A stretch of 59,965 nt of DNA, taken from the NCBI GenBank assembly GCA_964498965.1, contig CAZCJU010000004.1, positions 1 through 59,965 on the forward strand. The letters are read 5' to 3'. Of the stretch, positions 24,391 to 33,518 are shown piece after piece. Both the position numbers and the translations under genes were made by a program. Each line of letters starts with the position of its first letter. The first letter of the stretch is position 1. The stretch comes from CAZCJU01 sp964498965 (GTDB taxonomy: Bacteria > Bacillota > Clostridia > Oscillospirales > CAG-272). The notes beneath the pieces are model-generated. The model saw only the letters and a list, made by a program, of their open reading frames with translations, was not told the origin of the DNA and ran no database searches.

Positions 24391-25950
24391 ATGAAACAGA
24401 TTCACACCACATCGAAAAAATTATTTGCAATGAAAAAATTAACCGCTCTATTACTGCTTACGGCGTTTTTACTGTCGTTCGTTTCCTGTTCGGGCAATTC
24501 CGATATGACAGATTCCGACACGAGCGGTGACACGGGAAAACAGGCGGAAAGCACTTTCTGTGATACGACAGATATTCCTCCGACAGTTGAGTCTTCTCAA
24601 AACAGAATACTCGACGATGACGGCTTTGTACGCACATCGAGCGGAGTTCTCTGTCTTGATACGGAATACAACACGGCATATAAGCAACTGATAAAGGGGC
24701 TTCCGATATATCTTGCATACACAACCAACGAAACGTTTTATCTGTCGCACGATGTCGAAACTCTCATTCCCGAAAAATACACGTCTTACGGTTTGTATTA
24801 CGAATGCAATGAAAGCAAGACCATGTACACTATACACCTTATGCTGATAAAAAGCTCGTACGGTTCGGCCCGTGCATATGTGATAACATACGATGCGACA
24901 AGCGACAAATACACCGTCGAGCCGAAATACACACTTTCGGAAACGCTCATCGCTTCCGACGGAAGCTACTACGCCTCCATGCCGACCGATGTAAACGGAT
25001 ATACGATCGATTACGACGACAAAAGTCCCTCATGTGTTCTCAACGAAAAATTCGAATTTATCGTTACGCCCGGAACGCTTGAGCATGGCGAGTACTACCC
25101 GTTTGTCGGAAGAACGGATATAATCGCCAAAAACAACGAAATCACCGAAGAATGCGGTGTAACGGTCACTGTCACGGCAGACGGAAAGCAATATATCGAC
25201 CACGGCGGTATCGGTTCGCCGCTTATGAATGTGGCAATCGTTTCTTGTAATACCGAGTATGTTAAATTCGATCTGTTCGCAAAAAAGACTTACACTGTCG
25301 GTGACACATTTCCCTCCAAATCAAGTACCATCGGAAGTACACTTGATTTTGAAGTGCCGAATTACGATGAAAAGAGAGATAAGCCGAACAACTACGTTTA
25401 TCGTTCACGCAACATCGCCGGTGAAAAATTCGAAACGGTGGTCGACAGCGACGGCGAGAACATATATTACGGCTGTTCCTACAACGGAAAAATCATTGTA
25501 GAGCCGGTATACACTTCTATTGTTTACAGTATAAGCAATACATCCTTGTATTTCATGATATTAATGAATGAAAACGGTATGATAATTGTAAATCAAGAAA
25601 TGCGGAGCATTAAAATATACTCCTTTGACGAATATGTATATACCGACTCATTGCTTTATGTAAAGCGTGCGGACGGCAAATGGGGAACGATCTCACCGTA
25701 CAGTAAGCTCTTTGCATACGGTTTAACGGCATACGACTTTATATACGATGACGTAAAATACGAAGATGTGGCGATATTCACTTGTCACGACGAAAACGGC
25801 GAGGTATATTACAGAGTAAACGAAATTGACGAAAAATTCGCCTCGGTCGAATCCGAGGGTTACAGGATCAAAGTCAAGACGACGGACGGCGAAGAATTTT
25901 ACATGGCGGAATCGGGATACGGACTTTGCAAAATAATTTACGACAGATAA
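24391..25950 (+). CDS. Lipoprotein of unknown function, possible WG-type repeats
   Basis: 519 aa. The N-terminus has two basic clusters and then ALLLLTAFLLSFVSCSGNS, a lipoprotein signal with lipobox FVSC. An acidic Ser/Thr linker follows (about 30-65). The mature domain is rich in Tyr and beta-strand patterns. The C-terminal third has short blocks such as SYNGKIIVEPVYTSIVY and KRADGKWGTISPYSK, resembling WG beta-propeller repeats, but only one or two are clear. The ATG at 24391 follows AAAGGA; an in-frame ATG at 24433 would shorten the n-region but has no ribosome site. It is monocistronic, with a promoter and a strong 3' hairpin. I do not recognise the family. Confidence 0.75.
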   Translation: MKQIHTTSKKLFAMKKLTALLLLTAFLLSFVSCSGNSDMTDSDTSGDTGKQAESTFCDTTDIPPTVESSQNRILDDDGFVRTSSGVLCLDTEYNTAYKQLIKGLPIYLAYTTNETFYLSHDVETLIPEKYTSYGLYYECNESKTMYTIHLMLIKSSYGSARAYVITYDATSDKYTVEPKYTLSETLIASDGSYYASMPTDVNGYTIDYDDKSPSCVLNEKFEFIVTPGTLEHGEYYPFVGRTDIIAKNNEITEECGVTVTVTADGKQYIDHGGIGSPLMNVAIVSCNTEYVKFDLFAKKTYTVGDTFPSKSSTIGSTLDFEVPNYDEKRDKPNNYVYRSRNIAGEKFETVVDSDGENIYYGCSYNGKIIVEPVYTSIVYSISNTSLYFMILMNENGMIIVNQEMRSIKIYSFDEYVYTDSLLYVKRADGKWGTISPYSKLFAYGLTAYDFIYDDVKYEDVAIFTCHDENGEVYYRVNEIDEKFASVESEGYRIKVKTTDGEEFYMAESGYGLCKIIYDR

Positions 25951-25964
25951 TATCAAATATTTTT

Positions 25965-26034
25965 CCGCACCCCGTGTTGATATGCACCTCAAAAAGTGTC
26001 TAACTTTTGGGGTGCATATCAACACGAGGTGCGG
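25965..26034. repeat. Long 70-bp hairpin resembling paired IS3-type ends
   Basis: Two 24-bp arms (25965-25988 and 26011-26034) pair with one mismatch and share a TGATATGCACC core. The middle holds AAAAAGTGTCTAACTTTT. On the minus strand this reads as CCCCAAAAGTTAGACAC, which resembles the terminal repeats of IS150-like IS3 elements. No transposase is present. T-rich sequence on both outer sides would also let it terminate the lipoprotein gene (stop at 25950). Confidence 0.6.
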
Positions 26035-26094
26035 ATATTTTTGTTTTCTTTCGCATAAGCATATTGTAATATCCGGCACGGAGGGGAAACAGGC

Positions 26095-28692
26095 GTGACA
26101 GAACAAAAACAAAAAATAGGTCTTACGGCAGAACAGGCACGGCAAAGCGGAGAGCTGTACGGCTATAATATCATAAAGCGAAAAAGGCAAAAGCCGTTTT
26201 TGCGACTGTTTTTATCGTCGTTTAACGATCCGATAATAAAAATTCTTCTTGTCGCTCTTTTTATCAATATAATTTTACATATAAGTGATTTTAACCCCTA
26301 TGAAACGATCGGCATAGCGGCCGCCGTATTGATATCAACGCTCGTATCCGCATCAAGCGAATACGGCAGTGAAAAGGCATACTCGACGTTGCTTGACGAA
26401 AGTGAAAACGCAACGGTAACGGTGTTTCGTTCCGGTACGCCCGTCAGTTTGATGTCATCGCAAATAGTCGTCGGCGATGTCGTTCTCCTGCACCCGGGAG
26501 AAAAGCTACGTGCAGACGGCTATCTTTCGCACGGGCGGATCACGGTAAATCAGTCGCCTCTAAACGGTGAAAGCGAGGAAGTGACCAAAGCTGCCGGAAA
26601 AAGACCGTCCTCCCCTTCCCTTTCGGACGTATGCAGCTTATTTTCCGGTTCTCTCGTATGCGGCGGAGAAGGGTATATGACCGTCACGGCTGTCGGAGAA
26701 AATACATACTACGGAAACATCGCAAGCGAGCTTGCCGTTGAAAGCGGTGCTTCGCCGCTCAAGGAAAAACTCGGCGTACTTGCAAAGACTATCAGCAAAT
26801 ACGGTTACATATCGGCTTTTCTCGTTGCCACGGCCGATCTGATAAATTCCGTTTTTATTGATAACGGATTTTCACCCCTGCTTATTGCAAAAACGCTGAC
26901 TTCACCGTCCGTTATCCTATCGTTACTGCTTCACGCCCTGACGCTCGCACTGACCGTCGTTATCGTTGCCGTTCCCGAAGGGCTTCCGATGATGATAGGC
27001 GTCGTGCTTTCCCGCAATATCAAAAAAATGAAGCACGACTGCGTCATGGTACGGCGTCCTGTCGGAATAGAAACCTCCGGCGGAATAAACATACTTTTTA
27101 CCGACAAGACAGGGACGCTCACCGAGGGTAAAATGAGCGTAAGGGGCTTCATGACCGGTGACGGCGATTACAGCGAAGGAAAACTGCCCGAAGCACTGAT
27201 ATCGCATTACGCCGCTTCCTGTCTGCTCGACACCGCCTGCATTGAAACCGATAAGGGTATACAAGGCTCTTCTTCGACGGACACCGCATTGTTCTCCCAT
27301 GCGAAAATTTACAAAAGTCGCATAAAAAATTCCGAAGTGATCTCGAAAACGCCTTTTTCGTCGGATAAAAAATACTCCTCCGTTACATTGAAAACGGATG
27401 GCGGTGACATAATATACCGCAAAGGTTCTCCGGAGCTTTTGATCTCGAAATGCTCCCATTACCTCACCCGCAACGGCAAAAAGGCCGTGCTTGACAAAGG
27501 TAAGGCACTTTCCTCGCTTGCCGTCCTCTCCGAATCGGCGTACCGTGCGGTAGCGATAACATATTCGCAGAACGGCAAATGCGTTTTAGTCGGTGCGGTC
27601 TTACTGTCCGACGGAGTAAGAAAACAGGCACGCAATGCCGTGGCACGACTTCAAGGTGCGGGTGTCGAGGTCATTATGATAACGGGTGACAGCGAATTTA
27701 CCGCACGTGCCGTCGCCGAAAAAACGGGCATAATAAAGGACGAGCGAAGCAGAGTTATCACGGGGCAACAGCTTTCCCGACTTAACGACAGCGAGATCGA
27801 ACAAATTCTGCCGTCCATTGCCGTTATCGCACGTGCTTATCCGTCGGACAAAAGCCGCATGGTACGTATTTGCAAAAATGCGGGCTATGTTGTGGGAATG
27901 ACGGGCGACGGAATTAACGATTCACCGGCTCTGCGTTCGGCAGATGTGGGTTTTGCGGTCGGAAGCGGTTGCGACGTGGCAAAGGAGGCGGGTGACATCA
28001 TTATAACCGACGATGATATTTCGTCTGTGGCAAAGGCGGTACTGTACGGCAGGACGGTCTATAAAAGCATAAAAAAGTTTTTGCTTTTCCAACTGACAAT
28101 GAATTTCTGTGCCGTCGGAATATCTCTCATAGCACCGCTCATCGGCTGTGAAACGCCTGTCACGGTCATTCAAATGCTTTGGATAAATATCATAATGGAC
28201 ACTCTCGCCGCACTTGCATTCGCCGCAGAAGAGCCGAGGGACGAATACATGCTTCAGGTCCCCGCAGATCGCAACGAAAACGTACTGAACGCAAAAATGA
28301 AACGTCGAATAGCGTTCACCGGTACGCTTTCGACGTCGATAATGATATGGTTTTTGAAATCCGAATTTGTCAAAGGCTTCTTCGGCTTTTATCACGATCC
28401 GCTTCCGTTTTACTGCGGCTTTTTCGGCTTATTTGTCTTTACCGGCATATTTAACTGCTTTAACGCCCGAACGCATCGACTTAACATTTTTTCGCATCTT
28501 TCGCACAACAAATCGTTTTGCTTTATCATGTCCGCCGTGTTTGCGGTACAACTTGGGATTATGTATTACGGCGGCATGACGTTTCGCTGTACTCCGCTTT
28601 CGCCGTATGAGCTTTTATTCGTTCTGCTTCTTTCCTTGCTTGTCATTCCCGCAGATCTTTTGCGTAAGCTGTTCGACAGAGGCGAAATATGA
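26095..28692 (+). CDS. Calcium-transporting P-type ATPase (PMCA-like)
   Basis: 865 aa, membrane. It pumps cations, most likely Ca2+, out of the cell. Actuator motif NGES near 157-160, phosphorylation site DKTGTLTEG with Asp337, TGDS in the N/P region, and GDGINDSPALR near the hinge. Transmembrane segment 4 carries PEGLP at 294-298, typical of P2-type Ca pumps (plasma-membrane subgroup). Ten transmembrane segments are likely. The start is GTG at 26095, preceded by GGAGGGG about 8 nt upstream. It stands alone between the IS-like hairpin and a good terminator. Confidence 0.93.
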   Translation: MTEQKQKIGLTAEQARQSGELYGYNIIKRKRQKPFLRLFLSSFNDPIIKILLVALFINIILHISDFNPYETIGIAAAVLISTLVSASSEYGSEKAYSTLLDESENATVTVFRSGTPVSLMSSQIVVGDVVLLHPGEKLRADGYLSHGRITVNQSPLNGESEEVTKAAGKRPSSPSLSDVCSLFSGSLVCGGEGYMTVTAVGENTYYGNIASELAVESGASPLKEKLGVLAKTISKYGYISAFLVATADLINSVFIDNGFSPLLIAKTLTSPSVILSLLLHALTLALTVVIVAVPEGLPMMIGVVLSRNIKKMKHDCVMVRRPVGIETSGGINILFTDKTGTLTEGKMSVRGFMTGDGDYSEGKLPEALISHYAASCLLDTACIETDKGIQGSSSTDTALFSHAKIYKSRIKNSEVISKTPFSSDKKYSSVTLKTDGGDIIYRKGSPELLISKCSHYLTRNGKKAVLDKGKALSSLAVLSESAYRAVAITYSQNGKCVLVGAVLLSDGVRKQARNAVARLQGAGVEVIMITGDSEFTARAVAEKTGIIKDERSRVITGQQLSRLNDSEIEQILPSIAVIARAYPSDKSRMVRICKNAGYVVGMTGDGINDSPALRSADVGFAVGSGCDVAKEAGDIIITDDDISSVAKAVLYGRTVYKSIKKFLLFQLTMNFCAVGISLIAPLIGCETPVTVIQMLWINIIMDTLAALAFAAEEPRDEYMLQVPADRNENVLNAKMKRRIAFTGTLSTSIMIWFLKSEFVKGFFGFYHDPLPFYCGFFGLFVFTGIFNCFNARTHRLNIFSHLSHNKSFCFIMSAVFAVQLGIMYYGGMTFRCTPLSPYELLFVLLLSLLVIPADLLRKLFDRGEI

Positions 28693-28706
28693 TTTTCCCG
28701 AATCAC

Positions 28707-28739
28707 AACGGGGCTGTAGTAAAAACAGCCCCGTTTTTT
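28707..28739 (+). terminator. Terminator of the P-type ATPase gene
   Basis: A perfect 11-bp stem AACGGGGCTGT (28707-28717) and ACAGCCCCGTT (28725-28735) with a T run to 28739, starting 15 bp after the stop codon. Confidence 0.92.
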
Positions 28740-28752
28740 GAATTGTATCGAT

Positions 28753-29097
28753 TTATTCGAGTCCCAAGCTTACCGAGATCGCATCGTTCACCTTACACAT
28801 GATGTTTTCGTCGAGGTGACCCATTTTTTCTTTAAGTCTTGTTTTATCTATCGTTCTCATTTGCTCAAGCAAAATAACGGAATCCTTTGCCAATCCGTAG
28901 CTTTCGGCATAAACGCCGATATGTGTCGGAAGCTTTGCTTTTGTGACTTGGCTTGTGATTGCGGCGGCGATCACCGTCGGACTGTATCTGTTTCCGACAT
29001 CGTTCTGTACGATAAGTACGGGACGCAGACCACCCTGCTCCGAACCGACCACAGGCGACAGGTCGGCGTAAAAAATATCTCCTCTTTTAACTATCAT
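28753..29097 (-). CDS. MazF/NdoA-type endoribonuclease toxin
   Basis: 114 aa. It is a PemK/MazF fold: KRGDIFYADLSPVVGSEQGG with the loop glycines, RPVLIVQND, PTVIAAAITS and the C-terminal LEQMRTIDKTRL. This matches the Bacillus NdoA (EndoA) branch, which cuts mRNA at short sequences. The ATG at 29097 follows GGAGG by 8 nt; a TTG two codons earlier is not needed. No antitoxin gene of the NdoAI type is next to it; the upstream 240 bp hold only its own promoter and a repeat. Confidence 0.93.
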   Translation of the reverse strand: MIVKRGDIFYADLSPVVGSEQGGLRPVLIVQNDVGNRYSPTVIAAAITSQVTKAKLPTHIGVYAESYGLAKDSVILLEQMRTIDKTRLKEKMGHLDENIMCKVNDAISVSLGLE

Positions 29098-29128
29098 TTT
29101 CAAGTCCTCCGGTCAAAGAAATAGGTGC

Positions 29129-29157
29129 ATTACACTTATATTTTTCCGACCTTGCAA
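29129..29157 (-). promoter_or_regulatory. Promoter of the MazF-type gene
   Basis: Minus strand: TTGCAA (29152-29157), 17 bp, TGTAAT (29129-29134). It shows the toxin gene is probably transcribed alone, without an upstream antitoxin. Confidence 0.55.
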
Positions 29158-29214
29158 GACTTTTAATCACTTTAAACGAAATTTAACAAAACATATTAAA
29201 TAAAGGAGCGGTAA

Positions 29215-29295
29215 GCCTGTTGTAAGCGGGCATTGCCTCATCCGTCGACTTCGGCGATGCCTTTTCCGAGGGAAGGCTATAGATGGGGGAAATTT
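29215..29295. repeat. Single decayed copy of the dispersed repeat
   Basis: The stretch has a GGCATTGCC...GGCGATGCC imperfect hairpin, then TTCCGAGGGAAGGCT and a tatagatggggg tail, matching the units at 590-733. No gene is visible in 29160-29339. Confidence 0.45.
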
Positions 29296-29339
29296 CGCTA
29301 ACATCTTTTTCGAGAAAAAGCTATACGGCGTTACGGTAT

Positions 29340-29546
29340 TCAAATATCGAGTTCTAACTTTTCGAAGCCGTCATTGTAAAGCATAGATCTTTTGACAGAT
29401 CGTTTCATGGGATCGTAAACAAATTTACGGCACGAATACGCAACGGGGACGACACCTTTTTTCGAGCATATCATATGGTCGCGATTATACAACGGCGAAG
29501 CATACTCGCAGTAGGCACACATTTTTTCATATTCGGTTTTTTCCAT
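29340..29546 (-). CDS. Small Cys-containing protein of unknown function
   Basis: 68 aa. Four cysteines (C10, C13, C27, C39: CAYCEYA, ICSKKG, SCRKF) could bind one metal, in a pattern seen in short uncharacterised clostridial proteins. The C-terminal third is basic and then acidic (MKRSVKRSM, FEKLELDI). An AAGGAG ribosome site lies 9 nt before the ATG, supporting translation. It stands between the toxin gene and the YlbJ-like gene on the same strand. No function is proposed. Confidence 0.7.
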   Translation of the reverse strand: MEKTEYEKMCAYCEYASPLYNRDHMICSKKGVVPVAYSCRKFVYDPMKRSVKRSMLYNDGFEKLELDI

Positions 29547-29611
29547 TTATCCGTTACTCCTTAAACACTACTGACGGAATTATACAACAAAAATCTCTCT
29601 TTGTCCATAGT

Positions 29612-30538
29612 TTAATCGAAAAAAATCGAAAAAGTGAGAAACGATAAGACAAACGTTGTCGCCGACTGTATCAATTTGCCTTTAATATACGTTTTCGATT
29701 CGAGTTTCGCCGTATTCAGGCAGGCGGCGATCTGCGACAAAACACACAAGCCGGAAAATGAAGCAAACGACGACAAGGCGGCAAAGGAAAGCGGTGACAG
29801 GGCGATATCGTTTTTCACGTTTACCATGCCGACGGTTATTTCAAGTAGTAGCAACACGGCATTTCGCACGCATCCGTTTTTCACGAGTTCTTTTAATCCT
29901 GCGGATATGACCGAAAAAACGACCGTAAATCCGCAGATAACGGGCATTGCACCGACCGAGGACACGACGGCGGCATTAAACGACGGGATCCTGCCCGACG
30001 TTTTGCTTTTACAAAACGCACTTCGGCATTTTTCCGCACCCACACCCGAAAAATACGCATACAAAAACGATGACATTCCGATACAGGCGTACATCACCGT
30101 TCCAAGTGTTAGGCTTCCCAGAACGGAGCCGCCTATAAAGCCTATGACAAAGGATGGGGAGGGATTATTCGAAAACGATATCAATCTTTGTACCTCTTCC
30201 TTTGATATTTTATTTTCTTTAAATAAACCGACAGACAGCTCCGCACATACGGGATAACCGCTTACGTATCCGAGCAAGAACACCGACGTGCTTATTTCGC
30301 TCAAATTCAGTAGTTTTGCGACTTTTCCTCCGAGTTGTTGTGCGACGATATCCGCATCGCCCGAAAGATAAAAATATTTCGCCAATACCGCAAACGGAAG
30401 CACCGACGGCACGATCGCACAAGCACACAGTCTGAGTCCCTCGGCGGCGGCAGGTACCGCCTTTTCCCTCATATATATCAAAAAGAAGCCCGCCGTAACA
30501 TACGGCAATATCAGCAATAAGATCTTCAGTCTTTTCAT
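29612..30538 (-). CDS. ylbJ: YlbJ/SpoVV-like sporulation membrane protein
   Basis: 308 aa with about 8 hydrophobic segments. The signature GYVSGYPVCAELSV followed by EEVQRLISFSNNPSPSFVIG matches the YlbJ pattern (GYPSGA..., RLLSFCNNSGPAFI). In Bacillus subtilis this protein, renamed SpoVV, moves dipicolinic acid across the outer forespore membrane. The protein here is shorter than the about 400 residues usual there. The ATG at 30538 has a perfect GGAGG 5 nt upstream. It diverges from yqfC-yqfD with a 16-bp palindrome in between, so all three may respond to the same sporulation factor. Confidence 0.8.
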   Translation of the reverse strand: MKRLKILLLILPYVTAGFFLIYMREKAVPAAAEGLRLCACAIVPSVLPFAVLAKYFYLSGDADIVAQQLGGKVAKLLNLSEISTSVFLLGYVSGYPVCAELSVGLFKENKISKEEVQRLISFSNNPSPSFVIGFIGGSVLGSLTLGTVMYACIGMSSFLYAYFSGVGAEKCRSAFCKSKTSGRIPSFNAAVVSSVGAMPVICGFTVVFSVISAGLKELVKNGCVRNAVLLLLEITVGMVNVKNDIALSPLSFAALSSFASFSGLCVLSQIAACLNTAKLESKTYIKGKLIQSATTFVLSFLTFSIFFD

Positions 30539-30577
30539 TCTTCCTCCGTCATGCGATTCGGTCATACACTTGATATT

Positions 30578-30593
30578 TTAATAATATTATTAA
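30578..30593. promoter_or_regulatory. 16-bp AT palindrome between ylbJ-like and yqfC
   Basis: TTAATAATATTATTAA is a perfect palindrome centred in the 89-bp divergent intergenic region. Its role is unknown; it may simply reflect overlapping AT-rich -10 elements. Confidence 0.3.
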
Positions 30594-30627
30594 GAGGAAA
30601 GAAATATTTAAGGTGGCATATCAAATC

Positions 30628-30921
30628 ATGAAAAAAAGAAGAAAAGGTGATGCACCTCCCGACGCTTTATCGCCTCTGCCGTCGTTTTTGCTCACGGGGC
30701 AGTCCGAATGTATAATCGACGGGAAATGCGAGCTTGTATTTTATTCGGACAAATGTATTTCGTTCGATATTTTCTACAAAAATCGAATTTTTTCGATATA
30801 CGGAGCTTATCTTGCATTATCCTGCATATCGCAGGGCAGCTGTGCCGTATGCGGAAAAATCGAACGTATTGAATTCGAGGACAAAAAAACATTTTTCGAA
30901 AGCACGGTACACAACGAATGA
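30628..30921 (+). CDS. yqfC: Sporulation protein YqfC
   Basis: 97 aa. The blocks ECIIDGKCELVFYSDKCISF and AYLALSCISQGSCAVCGKIERI fit the YabP/YqfC family of small sporulation proteins, which in Clostridia are under sigma-E. It overlaps yqfD by 4 bp, as is usual for this pair. The ATG at 30628 is chosen; a GTG at 30613 is possible, as AAGGTGG lies rather far (12 nt) from the ATG. Confidence 0.88.
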   Translation: MKKRRKGDAPPDALSPLPSFLLTGQSECIIDGKCELVFYSDKCISFDIFYKNRIFSIYGAYLALSCISQGSCAVCGKIERIEFEDKKTFFESTVHNE

Positions 30922-32063
30922 AAAGCTTTTCATATTATATTTCAAATATCACCGTTTTCTGTCCGTTCGAATACAAGGAACGACTTATCACGTTGTTTTT
31001 GCAAAACGGTATCGGTTTTACGGCATTAAGCGGTGACGGGGACGGAATGTATTTTAAGCTTTCGCAAAGCGAGAGCGAAAAAATATGCGATGACGGCTTA
31101 TTCAAGGTCACTTCGCACGGCGGTATTTTGCCGTTTATTTCGTCGCACGTCGATCGAATCGGGCTTTTGATCGGTGCGATCATATGCATTCTGTGTCTTT
31201 ACGCATCCTCGCTTTTTATTTGGGATATACAGGCCGACGGTGAGGGGATAAACGACGAACTGCTTTTATCCGTTTTATCCGACAACGGTCTGAGCTACGG
31301 TGCCTACATTCCGTCGCTCGACATAAAAACGCTGGAAAACAACGTTTTGATCACCTGCGAGCAATTGTCGTTCATATCGATAAATCTCGACGGAAGCACG
31401 GCACGGATAGAATACGGCATTCGAGAGGCTATTCGCAAGGACGACGACGATAACACGCCGTCGAACATAGTTGCGGACGAGGACGGGCAGATAATAAACA
31501 GAATAACTCAAAGCGGTTCCGCCGTTTGCTCACAAGGCGACGTTGTGAAAAAAGGCGAGCTTTTAATATCCGGTTTATACGAAAGCAATAGATTCGGCAT
31601 ACGGGCGGTAAAAGCACGGGGAAAGGTATATGCCGAAGTAAGTCGCAGAATAGAGATCTTTTATCCGTTCGAGGTATACGAAAAAGTCTACACCGACAAA
31701 AGTTCAACCGGCTTGAGCGTCACGTTTTTCGGAAGCGAAAAAGTTATTTACACCTGTAAGGAAGCACAGTTGTACGACGATGTCAGCAAATGCGAAAGCG
31801 TTACCGTATTCGGCGTTGTCAAATTGCCGATAAAGTTGCGAAAAACGGTACGTCGTGAATACGAATACGTAAAAAAAACTTATACCGACGAGCAGGTGAT
31901 CCGTTATGCGACATTTGAGTATGAAAAACAGCTTTCGGAAATGCTTTGCGACGGTGAGCTTACAAGCAGAGAAACGACTGTGGCTCTCGAGGACGACGGT
32001 TGCCGTATAATCTGCAATTTAACGCTTATACGGGATATTGCCAAGCAAGTACCGATGGGATAA
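30918..32063 (+). CDS. yqfD: Sporulation protein YqfD
   Basis: 381 aa. It has one membrane segment at about 86-106 (IGLLIGAIICILCLYASSLF), preceded by an N-terminal domain (FKVTSHGGILPFI) and followed by a large external domain with SQGDVVKKGELLISGL and the KARGKVYAEV strand. This is the layout of YqfD, a sporulation membrane protein required for efficient spore formation in Bacillus; its biochemical function is not settled. It starts inside yqfC (ATGA overlap). Confidence 0.93.
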   Translation: MKSFSYYISNITVFCPFEYKERLITLFLQNGIGFTALSGDGDGMYFKLSQSESEKICDDGLFKVTSHGGILPFISSHVDRIGLLIGAIICILCLYASSLFIWDIQADGEGINDELLLSVLSDNGLSYGAYIPSLDIKTLENNVLITCEQLSFISINLDGSTARIEYGIREAIRKDDDDNTPSNIVADEDGQIINRITQSGSAVCSQGDVVKKGELLISGLYESNRFGIRAVKARGKVYAEVSRRIEIFYPFEVYEKVYTDKSSTGLSVTFFGSEKVIYTCKEAQLYDDVSKCESVTVFGVVKLPIKLRKTVRREYEYVKKTYTDEQVIRYATFEYEKQLSEMLCDGELTSRETTVALEDDGCRIICNLTLIRDIAKQVPMG

Positions 32064-32135
32064 ATCAAAAAGCGGAGCATTTGCATAAAATGATATTGCG
32101 GAACACCGCAAATACTCGGGAAAGGAGGAATGCCT

Positions 32136-32363
32136 GTGGAAACAGGACGGGTGATAATTGCGACCGCATCTCAAACATACGCTTTAAAGGGTTCAAGGCT
32201 TCTGTCCGAAAAAGGGATCAGAAGCCGTGTGATAAGACTGCGTCCGAGCAAGGCACGGGACGGTTGTACATACGGAATTTCCTTAGCCACCGACAAGCGT
32301 GAGGATGCCGTTCGCATTTTACTGTCGGGCGGTGTACAGTATACGGAAATCATCGATGAATAA
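32136..32363 (+). CDS. DUF3343 putative Se/S carrier protein
   Basis: 75 aa. The fold and spacing (VIIATASQTYALKGSRLLSEKG, RVIRLRPSKARDGCTYGISL) match the DUF3343 family, in which the single conserved Cys in the D-G-C-x-x-G block is thought to carry sulfur or selenium. The GTG at 32136 is chosen because GGAGG lies 7 nt upstream; the ATG at 32130 would be only 1 nt from it. The gene overlaps the cysteine desulfurase by 8 bp, which supports sulfur transfer between the two products. Confidence 0.82.
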   Translation: METGRVIIATASQTYALKGSRLLSEKGIRSRVIRLRPSKARDGCTYGISLATDKREDAVRILLSGGVQYTEIIDE

Positions 32364-33492
32364 TATAATATACCTCGACAACGCCGCAACGACGTTTCCG
32401 AAGCCCGATAACGTGATAAAAGAGGTTCGTCGATGTTTGACGGAATATTGCGGAAATCCCGGCAGATCCGCACACCCGCTTTCGGAAAAAAGTGCGGAGC
32501 GGATATACGAATGCAGAGAAAAACTCTGTGCGTTTTTTAATCTCGGACAGGCGGAAAATGCGGTGTTTTCGTTTAATACCACATACGCTCTGAATACCGT
32601 GTTAAACGCACTGTTAAGCTACGGAGATCATGTCATAACGTCTAACGCCGAGCATAACTCCGTGCTTCGCCCTCTGGCACAGCTTTCACGCAGTAAACGT
32701 GTTTCGGTTTCGTATATCGACGCATTCACGACGCAGAACGATATATTGCGGCAAATCAAAAATGCGATCAATCCGAAAACGAAAGCCGTCGTACTGACTT
32801 ACTGCTCAAACATCTGTCCGCTCGTACTGCCGATAACGCAAGTAGGAGCGATCTGCAAACAATACAAGTTGCATTTTATCGTCGATGCGGCACAGGGTGC
32901 GGGAGTTTACGATATTGACGCAAAACGTGACGGAATTTTCGCTCTTTGCATACCGTCGCACAAATCACTGTACGGAATACAGGGAGCGGGTGCCGTATGC
33001 TTCGGCGAAGGCTGTAATGTATCCGAGCTGAAAAGCGTTTTCAGCGGCGGAAACGGGATAGAATCAAAAAAAGACACCATGCCCGAATTTTTACCGGAAC
33101 GGTTTGAAGCGGGAACTCTCTGTACTCCCGCCATCGTTTCGCTCGCCGAAGGGATACGCTTCGTAGAACGAACGGGGATCGAAAAAATTCGGGAAACCGA
33201 ATGCTCACTTTCGCAAATGCTGACGGAAGAGCTTATAAAGACAAAAAAAGCCGTCGTTTACGGCAACGGCTTTTCCCCATGCGTACTTTTCAACATCAGA
33301 GGAAAGGATTGTGAATACGTAGGGCGGTATTTGGCATCGCTCGGCATATGCGTTCGTTCCGGGTTTCATTGCTCGCCTCTTGCACATAAGCGGCTCGGAA
33401 CGTATGAAAGCGGTGCCGTTCGTGCTTCGTTCGGATGCTTCAACACCGAGCGTGACGTTGCCGCGCTCGTAAAGGCGATAAAGGAGCTTTAG
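32356..33492 (+). CDS. Cysteine desulfurase (class V aminotransferase family)
   Basis: 378 aa. It is PLP-dependent and takes sulfur or selenium from cysteine or selenocysteine. YLDNAATTFPKP at the N-terminus, NAEHNSVLRPL with a PLP-stacking His, VDAAQGAGVYDID, the PLP Lys in CIPSHKSLYGIQG and the active Cys in SGFHCSPLAH. The form resembles the clostridial enzymes found next to DUF3343 rather than IscS. It starts within the DUF3343 gene. No iscU, thiI or selD homologue lies next to it, so the acceptor of the sulfur is unknown. Confidence 0.9.
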   Translation: MNNIIYLDNAATTFPKPDNVIKEVRRCLTEYCGNPGRSAHPLSEKSAERIYECREKLCAFFNLGQAENAVFSFNTTYALNTVLNALLSYGDHVITSNAEHNSVLRPLAQLSRSKRVSVSYIDAFTTQNDILRQIKNAINPKTKAVVLTYCSNICPLVLPITQVGAICKQYKLHFIVDAAQGAGVYDIDAKRDGIFALCIPSHKSLYGIQGAGAVCFGEGCNVSELKSVFSGGNGIESKKDTMPEFLPERFEAGTLCTPAIVSLAEGIRFVERTGIEKIRETECSLSQMLTEELIKTKKAVVYGNGFSPCVLFNIRGKDCEYVGRYLASLGICVRSGFHCSPLAHKRLGTYESGAVRASFGCFNTERDVAALVKAIKEL

Positions 33493-33518
33493 AGTACGCC
33501 GCACCGTTCACCGTTACT

